From positions 231,466 to 295,465 of the forward strand of contig CATQHF010000006.1 of assembly GCA_958295865.1 (NCBI GenBank): a stretch of 64,000 nt of DNA, given 5' to 3'. Origin of the DNA: an uncultured Dehalococcoidia bacterium. GTDB taxonomy: Bacteria; Chloroflexota; Dehalococcoidia; Lucifugimonadales; JADFKI01. The notes beneath the pieces are model-generated. The model made no database searches, was not told the DNA's origin, and saw only the letters and a list, made by a program, of their open reading frames with translations. This document shows positions 37,455 to 46,130 of the stretch, in pieces. Positions within the stretch are counted from its first letter, which is position 1. The number at the start of each line of letters is the position of its first letter. The position numbers were made by a program, and so were the translations under genes.

Positions 37455-39825
37455 GGGCGTATGTCCTTAGTCCCTTGCTGCGCCGCGTGATGTAGCGGAC
37501 GATGCCAAGAATGATGAATACGATGGGGATGCCGGCGACATTGGCGAGCTGCACGATGTTGCGATGCGTGGGCGAGCTGAATGTCAGGTTGCGCGTGGTG
37601 ATGACCTTGGAGCGTATCTCCGCTAGGTTCTCTTCCTGCGCGAGCCAGTCTATGAGGTTCAGCCCCAGCGCCAGATTTTCCTGCGCCTGATTGACGAATG
37701 GGTCGGTTAGCCAGTCCGAATCGCCGACGACGACTATGCGGAACGGCGAACCGCCGCCATTCGCCTGCGTCTGAGTGGACTCGACGGCGACGGCTATGTC
37801 ACTCTCGAAGAGCTGACGGTCGGTTACATCCAGCTGCGGCGAGTCGGGCGTTACATCGCCGTAAGCGTAGTCGACGGCGGCAAAGGGCGATGTTCGCATC
37901 AGCGGGATGACCTCTACGCCGCCGACCTGCGAGTCGGTGATGCCGAGTGAGCTTACCCATGGCACGAGCACGGATTCGACTTCGCCCGCCACCTTGCGGT
38001 CGACGGTGGGCACACGAGGCCAGTACGGATACGGCAGCATCACCGTTCCTAGCGTAATCGTCTCATTCGACCTCAAATCAAAGACAAGATTATCCTCGAC
38101 GAGAACGCCGTAAGGCTCCAGAAAGTCGCCGAAGTGGAACTGATTTGGGATGGCTGCCAACTGCTGCGGGTTTATGAACACGGGGTCCACGAGCGCCATC
38201 ATCTTGCCGCCGTTCAGCAAGAAGGCGTTCAGCGCCTCATACTCTTGGGCGGTCATGCGCTGCGTGGGGCCGGCGATTACCAGCACATCGATGCCGCTGA
38301 GATCCAAGGGCGTCTCGCCATCGGACGACAGCTCGACAAGGTTATACTGCTGAGCGAGAAGCCTCCCCAATTCGGTGTAGTTCTCTTGCAATGCCTTTTC
38401 GCCATGTCCGGTGAAGAAGGCGATCGTCTTGCGCTCCACATCCTGCTGAACCATGTCGTAAGCGAGGGTCGCAACGCGATACTCAAAGCCGTCAAGGGAG
38501 CGAATGAACGGGATGACCTCACGCCTGTCGATGTAGGTCATGGACAAGCCGAGGAAGCCGTTTTTGATTTCCAGTCCGTTAGGCGTCTGCACATTGAAGC
38601 GCTGCGGCTCCACGCCTGCCAACTGCGCCTTGCGCGCGGTATCCTGCGCTTCCCTAAAGGCTTGGGTGGCGTCGTTCAGCGCCGCATCCGCGCTTTGCGC
38701 CGCTTCCGCGTCCTGGGCGTTGAGTCTGGCGTCCTGGGCGTTTTCAAGCGCCCTCTGAGCCTCTCCCAATGCCTGAAAATCCAAGTAGCGGCGCACCAGT
38801 TTCACTTGCCCGCCGGAGCTGCCGGCGAGGTCTTCGAGGAAGTCGTTGATGTCGCGCGCCACCAGGTCAACCTGCACGGGCGGCTCCGCGGATTCGTAGA
38901 GCTCGATGGTGAGCAGGTCGTCTAGGCCGGATAGTATCTGCTCCGTGCCGTTGCTGAGCGTGAATATCTTGTCGGCGGTGAGGTCGAGCCTGCCACTGAC
39001 CGATGTGCCGAACCAGCCGACGAGGATGCTCAAGATGATGAGCGCGGCGGTTCCAAGCTGAAGGTTGCGGTACTGTATCGTGCGGTGGCTGAGCGTCCTG
39101 CCGCGCACGCTCAGGAAGGTGGCGCTGAGGAAGGTGGATATGAGCGCGATGAAGTACAGCACATCGCGCAGGTCTATCACGCCGCGCGCGATGCTGGAGA
39201 AGTGCGTTACCGGGCTTAGCGACTGGAGCAGGGTGGCGAACTGCGCGGGCAGCGTAACGCTCACGGCGTCCAGTCCCAGCAGCATCAATACTAGGGTTAC
39301 GAATAAGCCTAGTATGAAGGAGATAATCTGATTGCGCGTCAGGCTGGAGGTGAACAGCCCTATGGAGACGAATGAGGCGGCTAGGAATATGCTGCCGATG
39401 TATTGGGCGACTATCGCGCCCCAGTCGAGGTTGCCGGCGGTCATTAGGGAGAGCGGGATGCCGATTGTGGAGACGATGGCGACAGCGACGAACACCAGTC
39501 CCGCCGTGAACTTGGCGAGCAGGATGACCCAGCCGCGAATGGGCTGCGTGAGCAGGATTTCGAGCGTGCCGTCGCGCTGTTCCTCGGCAATCAGGCGCAT
39601 CGTGGCGGCTGGCACCAGCAGCGCAAGCAGCCATGGGATGGACGGGCTTTCAACCGCGAAGTCCACGGTGAACAGCGGGCGCAGGGACGCCTCCGATGTC
39701 AGGAACGCGGAGCGAAAGAACGACCACGAGAGCAGCGCCAGGAATACGACGATGAGGATGTAGCCCGTAGGCTGGTCGAAGTAGCCTTTGAGGTCTTTTC
39801 GGATTAGCGCCTGGAATGACCGCAT
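37444..39825 (-). CDS. ABC-2 permease fused to GldG-like auxiliary domain
   Basis: A 793-residue membrane protein joining what are two genes (gldF and gldG) in Bacteroidetes. Residues 1-240 form an ABC-2 type permease with six hydrophobic segments and the EEQRDGTLEILLTQPIRGWVILLAKF motif. A further membrane segment (about 260-280) leads to an extracytoplasmic GldG/ABC_transp_aux domain (about 285-740; GTEQILSGLDDLLTIELYES, TIAFFTGHGEKALQENY, LNAFLLNGGKMMALVDP), with an Ala/Gln-rich coiled-coil insert near 365-395 and a last membrane helix near 765-780. It starts 3 nt after the ATPase stop. The cargo is unknown; gliding is not implied, since no other gld genes are present. Confidence 0.88.
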   Translation of the reverse strand: MRSFQALIRKDLKGYFDQPTGYILIVVFLALLSWSFFRSAFLTSEASLRPLFTVDFAVESPSIPWLLALLVPAATMRLIAEEQRDGTLEILLTQPIRGWVILLAKFTAGLVFVAVAIVSTIGIPLSLMTAGNLDWGAIVAQYIGSIFLAASFVSIGLFTSSLTRNQIISFILGLFVTLVLMLLGLDAVSVTLPAQFATLLQSLSPVTHFSSIARGVIDLRDVLYFIALISTFLSATFLSVRGRTLSHRTIQYRNLQLGTAALIILSILVGWFGTSVSGRLDLTADKIFTLSNGTEQILSGLDDLLTIELYESAEPPVQVDLVARDINDFLEDLAGSSGGQVKLVRRYLDFQALGEAQRALENAQDARLNAQDAEAAQSADAALNDATQAFREAQDTARKAQLAGVEPQRFNVQTPNGLEIKNGFLGLSMTYIDRREVIPFIRSLDGFEYRVATLAYDMVQQDVERKTIAFFTGHGEKALQENYTELGRLLAQQYNLVELSSDGETPLDLSGIDVLVIAGPTQRMTAQEYEALNAFLLNGGKMMALVDPVFINPQQLAAIPNQFHFGDFLEPYGVLVEDNLVFDLRSNETITLGTVMLPYPYWPRVPTVDRKVAGEVESVLVPWVSSLGITDSQVGGVEVIPLMRTSPFAAVDYAYGDVTPDSPQLDVTDRQLFESDIAVAVESTQTQANGGGSPFRIVVVGDSDWLTDPFVNQAQENLALGLNLIDWLAQEENLAEIRSKVITTRNLTFSSPTHRNIVQLANVAGIPIVFIILGIVRYITRRSKGLRTYARGE

Positions 39826-39828
39826 CTG

Positions 39829-40842
39829 TTACTCGTCACCGCCTGAACTTTGTGTCGGCTGCTTTTCCGCCGTCAGCGAGTAGAAGACATCTTCCATGCG
39901 GGCGCGGTCTTCGCGCAGTTCCCAGAGCACCCAGTTGCGCTTCTTGGCAAGACGGAAGATGTCGGGGCGCAGGTCTGCGTTGTCATCGTCGGCGGTAATC
40001 ACATAGCGCTTTCTGCCGTCCACAGGCTCGCCGCGCTCGATGTCGGCAATGCCGGGCAGCCCTGATAGCGCCTTCTCGACTTCGTTGCCTTCGACCTCGA
40101 TATGCACCGTGCGGATGCCCTGAGCGCGCTGCAACAGTTCCTTGACGGAGCTGTCGGCGACAAGCTTGCCGCGACTGATGAGCAGTATGCGCTCGCAGGT
40201 GTTCTCGACCTCCTGCATGACATGGGTGCTGAGCATGACGGTTCTGTCCTGCCCCAGCGAGCGTATGAGGTCGCGGATGGTGAGCCTCTGGTTGGGGTCA
40301 AGCCCTTCCGTCGGCTCGTCCAGTATGAGGATGGACGGGCGATGCACGATTGCTTGCGCCAAGCCGACGCGCTGCTTGTATCCCTTGGAGAGCTGACCGA
40401 TGGGGCGGGAATAGACATCCTGCAAGCCCGTCTCCTCGACCGACTGCGCTATGTCCTCGCGCCTGCCCATCTTGGTGAGTCCGCGCAGGTCGGCGACGAA
40501 ATCGAGGTATTCGCTGACCAGCAGATCGGCATAGACGGGGTTGTTCTCCGGCAGGTAGCCGATGCGCTCGCGGGTTGCGATGTCCTGCTTTTTGGTGTCA
40601 AGCCCATCGATGCTGATGCCGCCCACATCCGGGGTATAGAATGATGTGAGCATCCGCATGGTCGTGGTCTTGCCTGAGCCGTTTGGGCCGAGGAAACCGA
40701 CGACCTCGCCCTTCCTAACGCTGAAGGTGAGATTGTCCACCGCGGTCAGCGCGCCAAAGAACTTGGACACGCCGTTGACTTCGATGCTGGCATCCGCAAC
40801 GCGCGCGGCATTTGCCGGTTGTGCTTGCTCGGCTGTCGTCAT
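39829..40842 (-). CDS. ABC transporter ATP-binding protein (GldA-like)
   Basis: A 337-residue ATPase of the ABC-2 exporter group. Walker A is GFLGPNGSGKTTTMRML, the signature is QLSKGYKQRVGLAQAI and Walker B is ILILDEPTEGLDPNQ, followed by the H-loop VMLSTHVMQEVE. The C-terminal ~110 residues match the extra domain of GldA-type subunits. ATG 40842 is preferred to the upstream 40905 start because a GAGG site lies before it and the extra leader has no family match. It is the first gene of the ATPase, permease-GldG, DUF4340 operon, which should form one exporter. Confidence 0.9.
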   Translation of the reverse strand: MTTAEQAQPANAARVADASIEVNGVSKFFGALTAVDNLTFSVRKGEVVGFLGPNGSGKTTTMRMLTSFYTPDVGGISIDGLDTKKQDIATRERIGYLPENNPVYADLLVSEYLDFVADLRGLTKMGRREDIAQSVEETGLQDVYSRPIGQLSKGYKQRVGLAQAIVHRPSILILDEPTEGLDPNQRLTIRDLIRSLGQDRTVMLSTHVMQEVENTCERILLISRGKLVADSSVKELLQRAQGIRTVHIEVEGNEVEKALSGLPGIADIERGEPVDGRKRYVITADDDNADLRPDIFRLAKKRNWVLWELREDRARMEDVFYSLTAEKQPTQSSGGDE

Positions 40843-40954
40843 AGCGCCGCTGCCTCCACAGAGATTTGCGCTTGCGGGACATTGCGATCCCGTTTTGCGC
40901 TTCATCGGGGCTTTCTACCAAGAATTATAGCAAAAGTCACGGGCGCGAACAAAA

Positions 40955-40979
40955 GGGGCAGGCACAAGACCTGCCCCTG
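40955..40979 (-). terminator. Intrinsic terminator of groEL
   Basis: A 9-bp perfect stem (40955-40963 with 40971-40979) closes a 7-nt loop. On the minus strand it is followed by TTTTGTT. It lies just past the groEL stop. Confidence 0.82.
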
Positions 40980-41000
40980 CGCCAATCTTGCTGGATGCTT

Positions 41001-42602
41001 CTAGTCGTCGTAGGGCGCGGGGAGCTTGGGCGGGTTCAGCTCGGTGATAAGGGCTTCCGTGGTGAGAATCATGCCGGCGACGCTCGCGGCGTTCTCCAGC
41101 GCAGACCTGACGACCTTAGTCGGGTCAACTATGCCCATCTCGAACATGCCGCCGAATTCGCCCTTCTCGGCATCGAAGCCGTAGTCGCCCTCGCCGTTCC
41201 GCACATCGTTCAGCACTACCACGCCGCTGTAGCCCGCGTTGTCGGAGATTAGGGTGAGCGGCGCATCGGCGGCGGCGAATGTGATTTCGGCGCCGGTGCG
41301 CGTGTCGGCGGAAGCGTCGACGGTGTTGCGCGCCGCCTGCGCCGCGCGCAGCAGGGTTGTGCCGCCGCCGGGCACGATGCCCTCTTCCATGGCGGCGCGG
41401 GTTGCGGCAAGCGCGTCCTCTAGGCGGTCGCGCTTCTCGCGGAGTTCAATCTCGGTTGCCGCGCCGACCTTCAGGATGGCGACGCCGCCGGATAGTTTCG
41501 CGGCGCGCTCTTCGAGCTTCTCGCGGTCGTAATCGGAGGCGGTGTCTTGCGCCTGCTGGCGAATCTGATGGATGCGCGCCTCGATGTCTTGCGGATTGCC
41601 AGCGCCCTCGACGAAGGTCGTGTCGTCCTTAGCGGCGATGACCTTACGGCAGCGTCCCAAGTCGTCCAGCGTGGCCGAGTCGAGGGTGCGCCCGATGTCG
41701 GAGCTGATGACATTCGCGCCGAACAGGATCGCCATGTCGTCGAGAATAGCCTTGCGCCGCTCACCGAAGCCCGGCGCTTTGACCGCGAGTATGTTCAGAG
41801 TGCCGCGCAGCTTGTTGACGACAAGGGTTGCCAGCGCCTCGCCCTCGACATCGTCGGCGATGATGACGATGTTGCGGCTGATTGTGTTGAGCTGCTCAAG
41901 CAGGGGAAGCACTTCCGTGAGCGACGAAATCTTTTCGGAGGTCAGGATGATATAGGGGTCGTCGATCTCGGCCGTCATCTTCGCGGCGTCGGTTACGAAG
42001 TAGGGCGAGAGGTAGCCCCTGTCAATCTCCATGCCCTCGACATATTCGGTCTCGTAGCCCATGGTTCTGGACTCTTCGACGGTGATAGTGCCCTGCGCGC
42101 CGACCTTCTCCAGCACATCGGCGATAAGGTTGCCCATCTCGTCTTCGTGGGAGGCGAGCACCGCGATTTGCGCTACCTGCTCGTGGCCTGACACAGGCAC
42201 GGACAGCGCGGCTATCTCGTCCTTCATGGCGCTGACGGCGAGATCGATGCCGTTCTTCAGGGACATAGGGTTCGCGCCGGCCGCCATGTTCTTAAAGCCC
42301 TGCTGAACGATGCTCTGCGCGAGGATAGTCGAGGTGGTGGTGCCGTCTCCCACTACATCGTTGGTCTGGCTCGCAGCGACCTTGACGAGCTGCGCGCCCA
42401 TGTTCTCGAAAGGTTCGACCAGCTCAATCTCTTTGGCGATGGTGACGCCGTCGCTGCAAATCTGCGGCGGCCCGAACTCTTTGTCAAGCACCACATTGCG
42501 ACCGCTCGGGCCCAGAGTAGCGCCGACTGCCTTTGCCAGCGTGCCAATGCCCACCATGAGCTGACCCCAGGCTTCTTCACGATTTTGGAACTGCTTTGCC
42601 AT
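41001..42602 (-). CDS. groL: Chaperonin GroEL (Hsp60)
   Basis: A 533-residue group I chaperonin subunit that folds proteins in a double-ring ATP-driven chamber. ATP-site blocks are visible: VGATLGPSGRNVVLDKEFG, DVVGDGTTTSTILAQ (about 83-97) and IVPGGGTTLLRAAQAA. The C-terminus ends PPKLPAPYDD and lacks the usual flexible GGM repeat. The N-terminus MAKQFQNREEAWGQLM is also unlike the common AAKDIKFGEDAR form, so this may be a secondary GroEL copy. GAGGTG precedes the start. No groES is next to it; upstream on the same strand is a molybdopterin enzyme gene, and a terminator follows. Confidence 0.92.
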   Translation of the reverse strand: MAKQFQNREEAWGQLMVGIGTLAKAVGATLGPSGRNVVLDKEFGPPQICSDGVTIAKEIELVEPFENMGAQLVKVAASQTNDVVGDGTTTSTILAQSIVQQGFKNMAAGANPMSLKNGIDLAVSAMKDEIAALSVPVSGHEQVAQIAVLASHEDEMGNLIADVLEKVGAQGTITVEESRTMGYETEYVEGMEIDRGYLSPYFVTDAAKMTAEIDDPYIILTSEKISSLTEVLPLLEQLNTISRNIVIIADDVEGEALATLVVNKLRGTLNILAVKAPGFGERRKAILDDMAILFGANVISSDIGRTLDSATLDDLGRCRKVIAAKDDTTFVEGAGNPQDIEARIHQIRQQAQDTASDYDREKLEERAAKLSGGVAILKVGAATEIELREKRDRLEDALAATRAAMEEGIVPGGGTTLLRAAQAARNTVDASADTRTGAEITFAAADAPLTLISDNAGYSGVVVLNDVRNGEGDYGFDAEKGEFGGMFEMGIVDPTKVVRSALENAASVAGMILTTEALITELNPPKLPAPYDD

Positions 42603-42650
42603 CTATGACACCTCGTTGGTATTTGCTATGTCAGTTATTCGGTTCATCGG

Positions 42651-44924
42651 TTATTCGGCGCTCAATGCGCTGACGACCTCCGCAGGGGACATCGGCAGTT
42701 GGCGCATTCTGCATCCAGTAGCATTATACAAGGCGTTGGCGACGGCTGCCAGTGGCGGGACGATGCATGCCTCGCCCACGCCGCGCACGCCAAAGGGATG
42801 GCCGGGGTTGGGCACTTCGATTAGGTGCGTGTCGATCATCGGCACATCCAGGCTTGTGGGCATGCGGTAGTCGAGCAGGCTGGAATTGAGCAGCCGCCCG
42901 TCGTCGCTCATGTAGTATTCTTCGTTGAGCGCCCAGCCGATGCCCTGCACTACGCCGCCCTGAATCTGCCCTTCGACATAACTAGGGTGAATGGCAGTGC
43001 CGACATCCTGGAACGCGGTAACGCGCAAGATGTCCACCTTGCCGGTCTCGGCGTCGAGCGCGATGTCAACGATGTTGGCGGCATACGCGCCGCCCACGCC
43101 GCGCGGATTGACGCCCGCGCGTCCCACGACGGGGCCGCCGGTGTCGTTGAGCCTGCCCGCAATCTGCTTGAAGGTGAGGGCAAGCTCGGTATCGGACTTG
43201 TGCCGCACCGCGCCGTCGTCGTACTCGATGTCGGCAGCGTCGGTGTCCCAGATGGCGGCGGCGCGCTCGATGAGCTGCGCCTTGACATCCTGCGCGGCTT
43301 CATACGCGGCCCAGCCTGTCTTGAAGGCGACGCCGCTGCCGCCGGTGTTGGAGGTGTAGCCGATGGAGTCGGTATCCGCCACCTGCGGCGTGATGTCCTC
43401 AACGGGTATCCCGATTACTTCGGCGAACTGCTGCGCCACCGCGGGGCGTGAGCCGCCAATATCGACAGAACCTTCCGTGAGCATGACCTTGCCGTCGGGA
43501 ACGACCGTAGCGACCACGGTGGAAGGGCCTGTGTTGTTGCGCCAGAATCCGAAGGCGACTCCCCTGCCCGTCAGCTTGCCGTCAACGCCGGGCAAGGGCG
43601 AGTTATAGTGCGGATGGTTTCTGACCGCGTTGGCGGTTTCGAGCATGCCGATACGGGCGTTCACCACGCCGTCCACGCGGCGCGTTCCCTCCTTGGCGGC
43701 GTTGCGGACGCGCAGTTCAACGGGATCTATGCCGAGTCGCTCGGCAATCTCGTCGAGTATGGTCTCGATGGCGAGCGCGCCGATGGGAGCGCCTGGGGCG
43801 CGGTAGGCTGTGGTCTTGGGCTTGTTGTCCACGACATCGTAGCCGTCCAACAGGGCGTTCGGGATGTTGTACGGCGAGAGCATGCATGCGGTCGCGCCGC
43901 CGATGGGCGAGCCGGGATACGCGCCGGCCTCAAAGGCGAGATACGCCTGCGCCGCGGTGATGCGCCCGTCGTTGGCGACGCCAATCTTCGCCTTGACATA
44001 GCTGCCGCTCGTAGGACCGCTCGCCTCAAGCACCTCGACGCGCGACATGAACATCTTGACCGGCATGCCGCACTTACGGGACAGCACGGCGGCGACCGGC
44101 TCTAGGTATGACGCCAGCTTGCCGCCGAAGCCGCCGCCGATCTCCATAGGCACGACCTTGATTGCGGACACGGGCAGCCCCAGCACGGTGGCGATGCGGT
44201 CGCGGATGCCAAAATGTCCCTGGCTGCTGCACCAGACGGTTACGCGGCCGTCGGGCGACCACCAGGCGCTGCCGTTGTGCGGCTCGATGTAGCCCTGATG
44301 CACGGTGCGCGTGCGGAACTCGCGCTCGATAACAAGGTCGGCTTGCTTAAAGCCGCGCTCTACATCGCCGAGCGCGAACTGCTGGTGATCGGCGATGTTC
44401 GTGCCGACTGGCACGTCGTCGCCCATGGATGCGGTGGTCATGTGCTCGTGCAGGATGGGCGCGCCCGGCGCCATGGCATCCTCGACATTGGAGACGGCGG
44501 GCAGAACCTCGTAGTCCACATCTATAAGAGCAAGCGCCTCTTCCGCGACATGCGCGTTGGCGGCGGCAACTGCGGCGACGGCATGCCCTTTATAGAGTAC
44601 CTTGTCGGATGCGAGAATGTTGTCGCATGCGTACTTCAGGCTGATGTACACCTCTTCGCCGACTTCGCCCATCTTGTCCTCCGCGCCCGCGAGGTCTGCG
44701 GCGGTTGCGACCGCGAGAATCTGGGGGTGCGCTTCGGCTTTGCTCGTATCTATGGAGCGGATTCTGGCGTGCGGGTGCGGGCTTCTGAGAACCTTGCCGA
44801 ACACCATGCCCGGCAGGCTTATGTCCGCGCCGTAGAGCGCCTTGCCCGTTACCTTGTCGTAGCCATCGTGCCGAATGGGGCGCGTGCCTACGACCTTATA
44901 TGCGGGTTTCGCGGTAGTTACCAT
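42651..44924 (-). CDS. Xanthine dehydrogenase-family molybdopterin-binding subunit
   Basis: A 757-residue large subunit of the xanthine/aldehyde oxidase family, which hydroxylates a substrate carbon at a molybdenum cofactor. Visible are the N-terminal a/b-hammerhead (DKVTGKALYGADISLPGMVFGKVLRSPHPHARI), the GGGFGGKLASYLEPVAAVLS and AYRAPGAPIGALAIE cofactor-binding blocks, and the catalytic glutamate in GVGEACIVPPLAAVANAL near the C-terminus. No FAD-binding or 2Fe-2S subunit gene is adjacent, so partners must be encoded elsewhere. ATG 44924 is chosen; a TTG at 44945 adds seven residues. The substrate cannot be deduced. Confidence 0.88.
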   Translation of the reverse strand: MVTTAKPAYKVVGTRPIRHDGYDKVTGKALYGADISLPGMVFGKVLRSPHPHARIRSIDTSKAEAHPQILAVATAADLAGAEDKMGEVGEEVYISLKYACDNILASDKVLYKGHAVAAVAAANAHVAEEALALIDVDYEVLPAVSNVEDAMAPGAPILHEHMTTASMGDDVPVGTNIADHQQFALGDVERGFKQADLVIEREFRTRTVHQGYIEPHNGSAWWSPDGRVTVWCSSQGHFGIRDRIATVLGLPVSAIKVVPMEIGGGFGGKLASYLEPVAAVLSRKCGMPVKMFMSRVEVLEASGPTSGSYVKAKIGVANDGRITAAQAYLAFEAGAYPGSPIGGATACMLSPYNIPNALLDGYDVVDNKPKTTAYRAPGAPIGALAIETILDEIAERLGIDPVELRVRNAAKEGTRRVDGVVNARIGMLETANAVRNHPHYNSPLPGVDGKLTGRGVAFGFWRNNTGPSTVVATVVPDGKVMLTEGSVDIGGSRPAVAQQFAEVIGIPVEDITPQVADTDSIGYTSNTGGSGVAFKTGWAAYEAAQDVKAQLIERAAAIWDTDAADIEYDDGAVRHKSDTELALTFKQIAGRLNDTGGPVVGRAGVNPRGVGGAYAANIVDIALDAETGKVDILRVTAFQDVGTAIHPSYVEGQIQGGVVQGIGWALNEEYYMSDDGRLLNSSLLDYRMPTSLDVPMIDTHLIEVPNPGHPFGVRGVGEACIVPPLAAVANALYNATGCRMRQLPMSPAEVVSALSAE

Positions 44925-45047
44925 ATATTCTAAAACCTCGCTCAAGTCTGCGTCTGTCTGTGTCGGTCAAAGTCGGATGAACACAAGCGTATAGTGCATA
45001 AAGTCTATCACAAAGGCTATCCATAGCGTCATACGCATACGGATAGG

Positions 45048-45149
45048 GAGAAAATTGCATTAGTGCAGTTTAGCCGTCGATGGGCAAGCATTTTCACCCC
45101 CATCCTAACCTTCCCCCATCAAGGGGGAAGGGACTAACGCAATTTTCTC
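45048..45149 (-). repeat. MITE-like repeat, copy 3
   Basis: A 102-bp element with terminal GAGAAAATTGCATTAGT and inverse ACTAACGCAATTTTCTC (one mismatch), in the same orientation as copy 2. The internal hairpin arm reads CCTTCCCCC, ATCAA, GGGGGAAGG. Confidence 0.88.
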
Positions 45150-45180
45150 GGATAGGAGCAGGCGCGCGATTGGCGGCGCG

Positions 45181-46047
45181 CTACTGGTGAACCGCGCTGC
45201 CGACGCCACCGCCGGTTGCTATCGCTTCGCCCGTGACGGAGCCGGCTTTGGGCGACGCGATGAACGCCACGACATAGGCGACTTCCGATGCGTCTATGAT
45301 GCGCCCGACGGCGATGCCGGATGCCAGTTGCGCCTCGACATCTTCGCGCGTGACGCCCTGCTGCTGCGCCTGCGCCTCGTACATGGGGCCGGAGCGCTCG
45401 GTGATGGTCGTGCCGGGATGTATGGTGTTGACGGTAATGCCATACTGCCCCAACTCCGAGGACATCGTCTTGGTCATGTGTACAAGGGACAGGTTGCGGA
45501 GACCGCTGTATGTGCCGGAGTTGCGCGCGGCAAGCCCGCCGATGATGATGATGCGCCCCCAGCCCTGACGCTGCATATACGGCGCGACGGCTTTGGCGCA
45601 GCGCAGGTAGCCAACGACTTTGGTGTCGATGTCGGCAAGCAGGTCGTCCGTGTTGGCGTGAGCCAAGCCGCCGCCGACCAGACCGCCGGGCGCGGCGGCG
45701 TTGTTGACGAGAATGTCGATGCCGCCCAGCTCGTCGGCGGCTATTTCAACCAGGGTTTGCACATCTTCGTCGCTGGTGGTGTCGGCTCGAACGGCGACCA
45801 GATTTCTGCCGATGCCGGAGAGGTTGTAGCGACGGGCGCGGAGTCCGGGACCGAAAGCCCGCGCGCCGACATCTCTCCTTCCCATCACGGGCGCTATATC
45901 ACGCGCCGCGCTGTCCAAGGCATCCAGATCTCGGGCGGCTATGGCTATGTCAACGCCCTCTTTGGCGAGTTCCAAGGCTATCGCCTTGCCTATGCCTCGA
46001 CTGCCGCCGGTTATGAGCGCCTTCTTGCCGCTGAGTTCCAAGTCCAT
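45181..46047 (-). CDS. Short-chain dehydrogenase/reductase (SDR) with altered catalytic lysine
   Basis: A 288-residue SDR, likely cytoplasmic. It has the cofactor motif TGGSRGIGKAIALEL (residues 14-28), VRADTT for the adenine pocket and the NNAA motif (ILVNNAAAPGG). The catalytic segment reads GTYSGLRNLSLVHMTK: the tyrosine is present but the usual lysine four residues later (YxxxK) is arginine. The same YSGLRN/IRN form occurs in an SDR subgroup, so activity may be altered rather than lost. There is a 20-residue insert before the AD segment (RRDVGARAFGPGLRARRYN). GAGGAGAG precedes ATG 46047. The substrate is unknown. Confidence 0.85.
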   Translation of the reverse strand: MDLELSGKKALITGGSRGIGKAIALELAKEGVDIAIAARDLDALDSAARDIAPVMGRRDVGARAFGPGLRARRYNLSGIGRNLVAVRADTTSDEDVQTLVEIAADELGGIDILVNNAAAPGGLVGGGLAHANTDDLLADIDTKVVGYLRCAKAVAPYMQRQGWGRIIIIGGLAARNSGTYSGLRNLSLVHMTKTMSSELGQYGITVNTIHPGTTITERSGPMYEAQAQQQGVTREDVEAQLASGIAVGRIIDASEVAYVVAFIASPKAGSVTGEAIATGGGVGSAVHQ

Positions 46048-46130
46048 GATTCTCTCCTCCAGAACTTGCGCTTGCTGCGTCTTCTTACGATGTTCTTCTG
46101 AACGGATGCGGGTTCGGTTAGCGGGTTCGA

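Noticed and set aside
36525..40842. Gliding-motility locus
   Set aside because: Only the ABC exporter part is present; no other gld or spr genes occur in the window.
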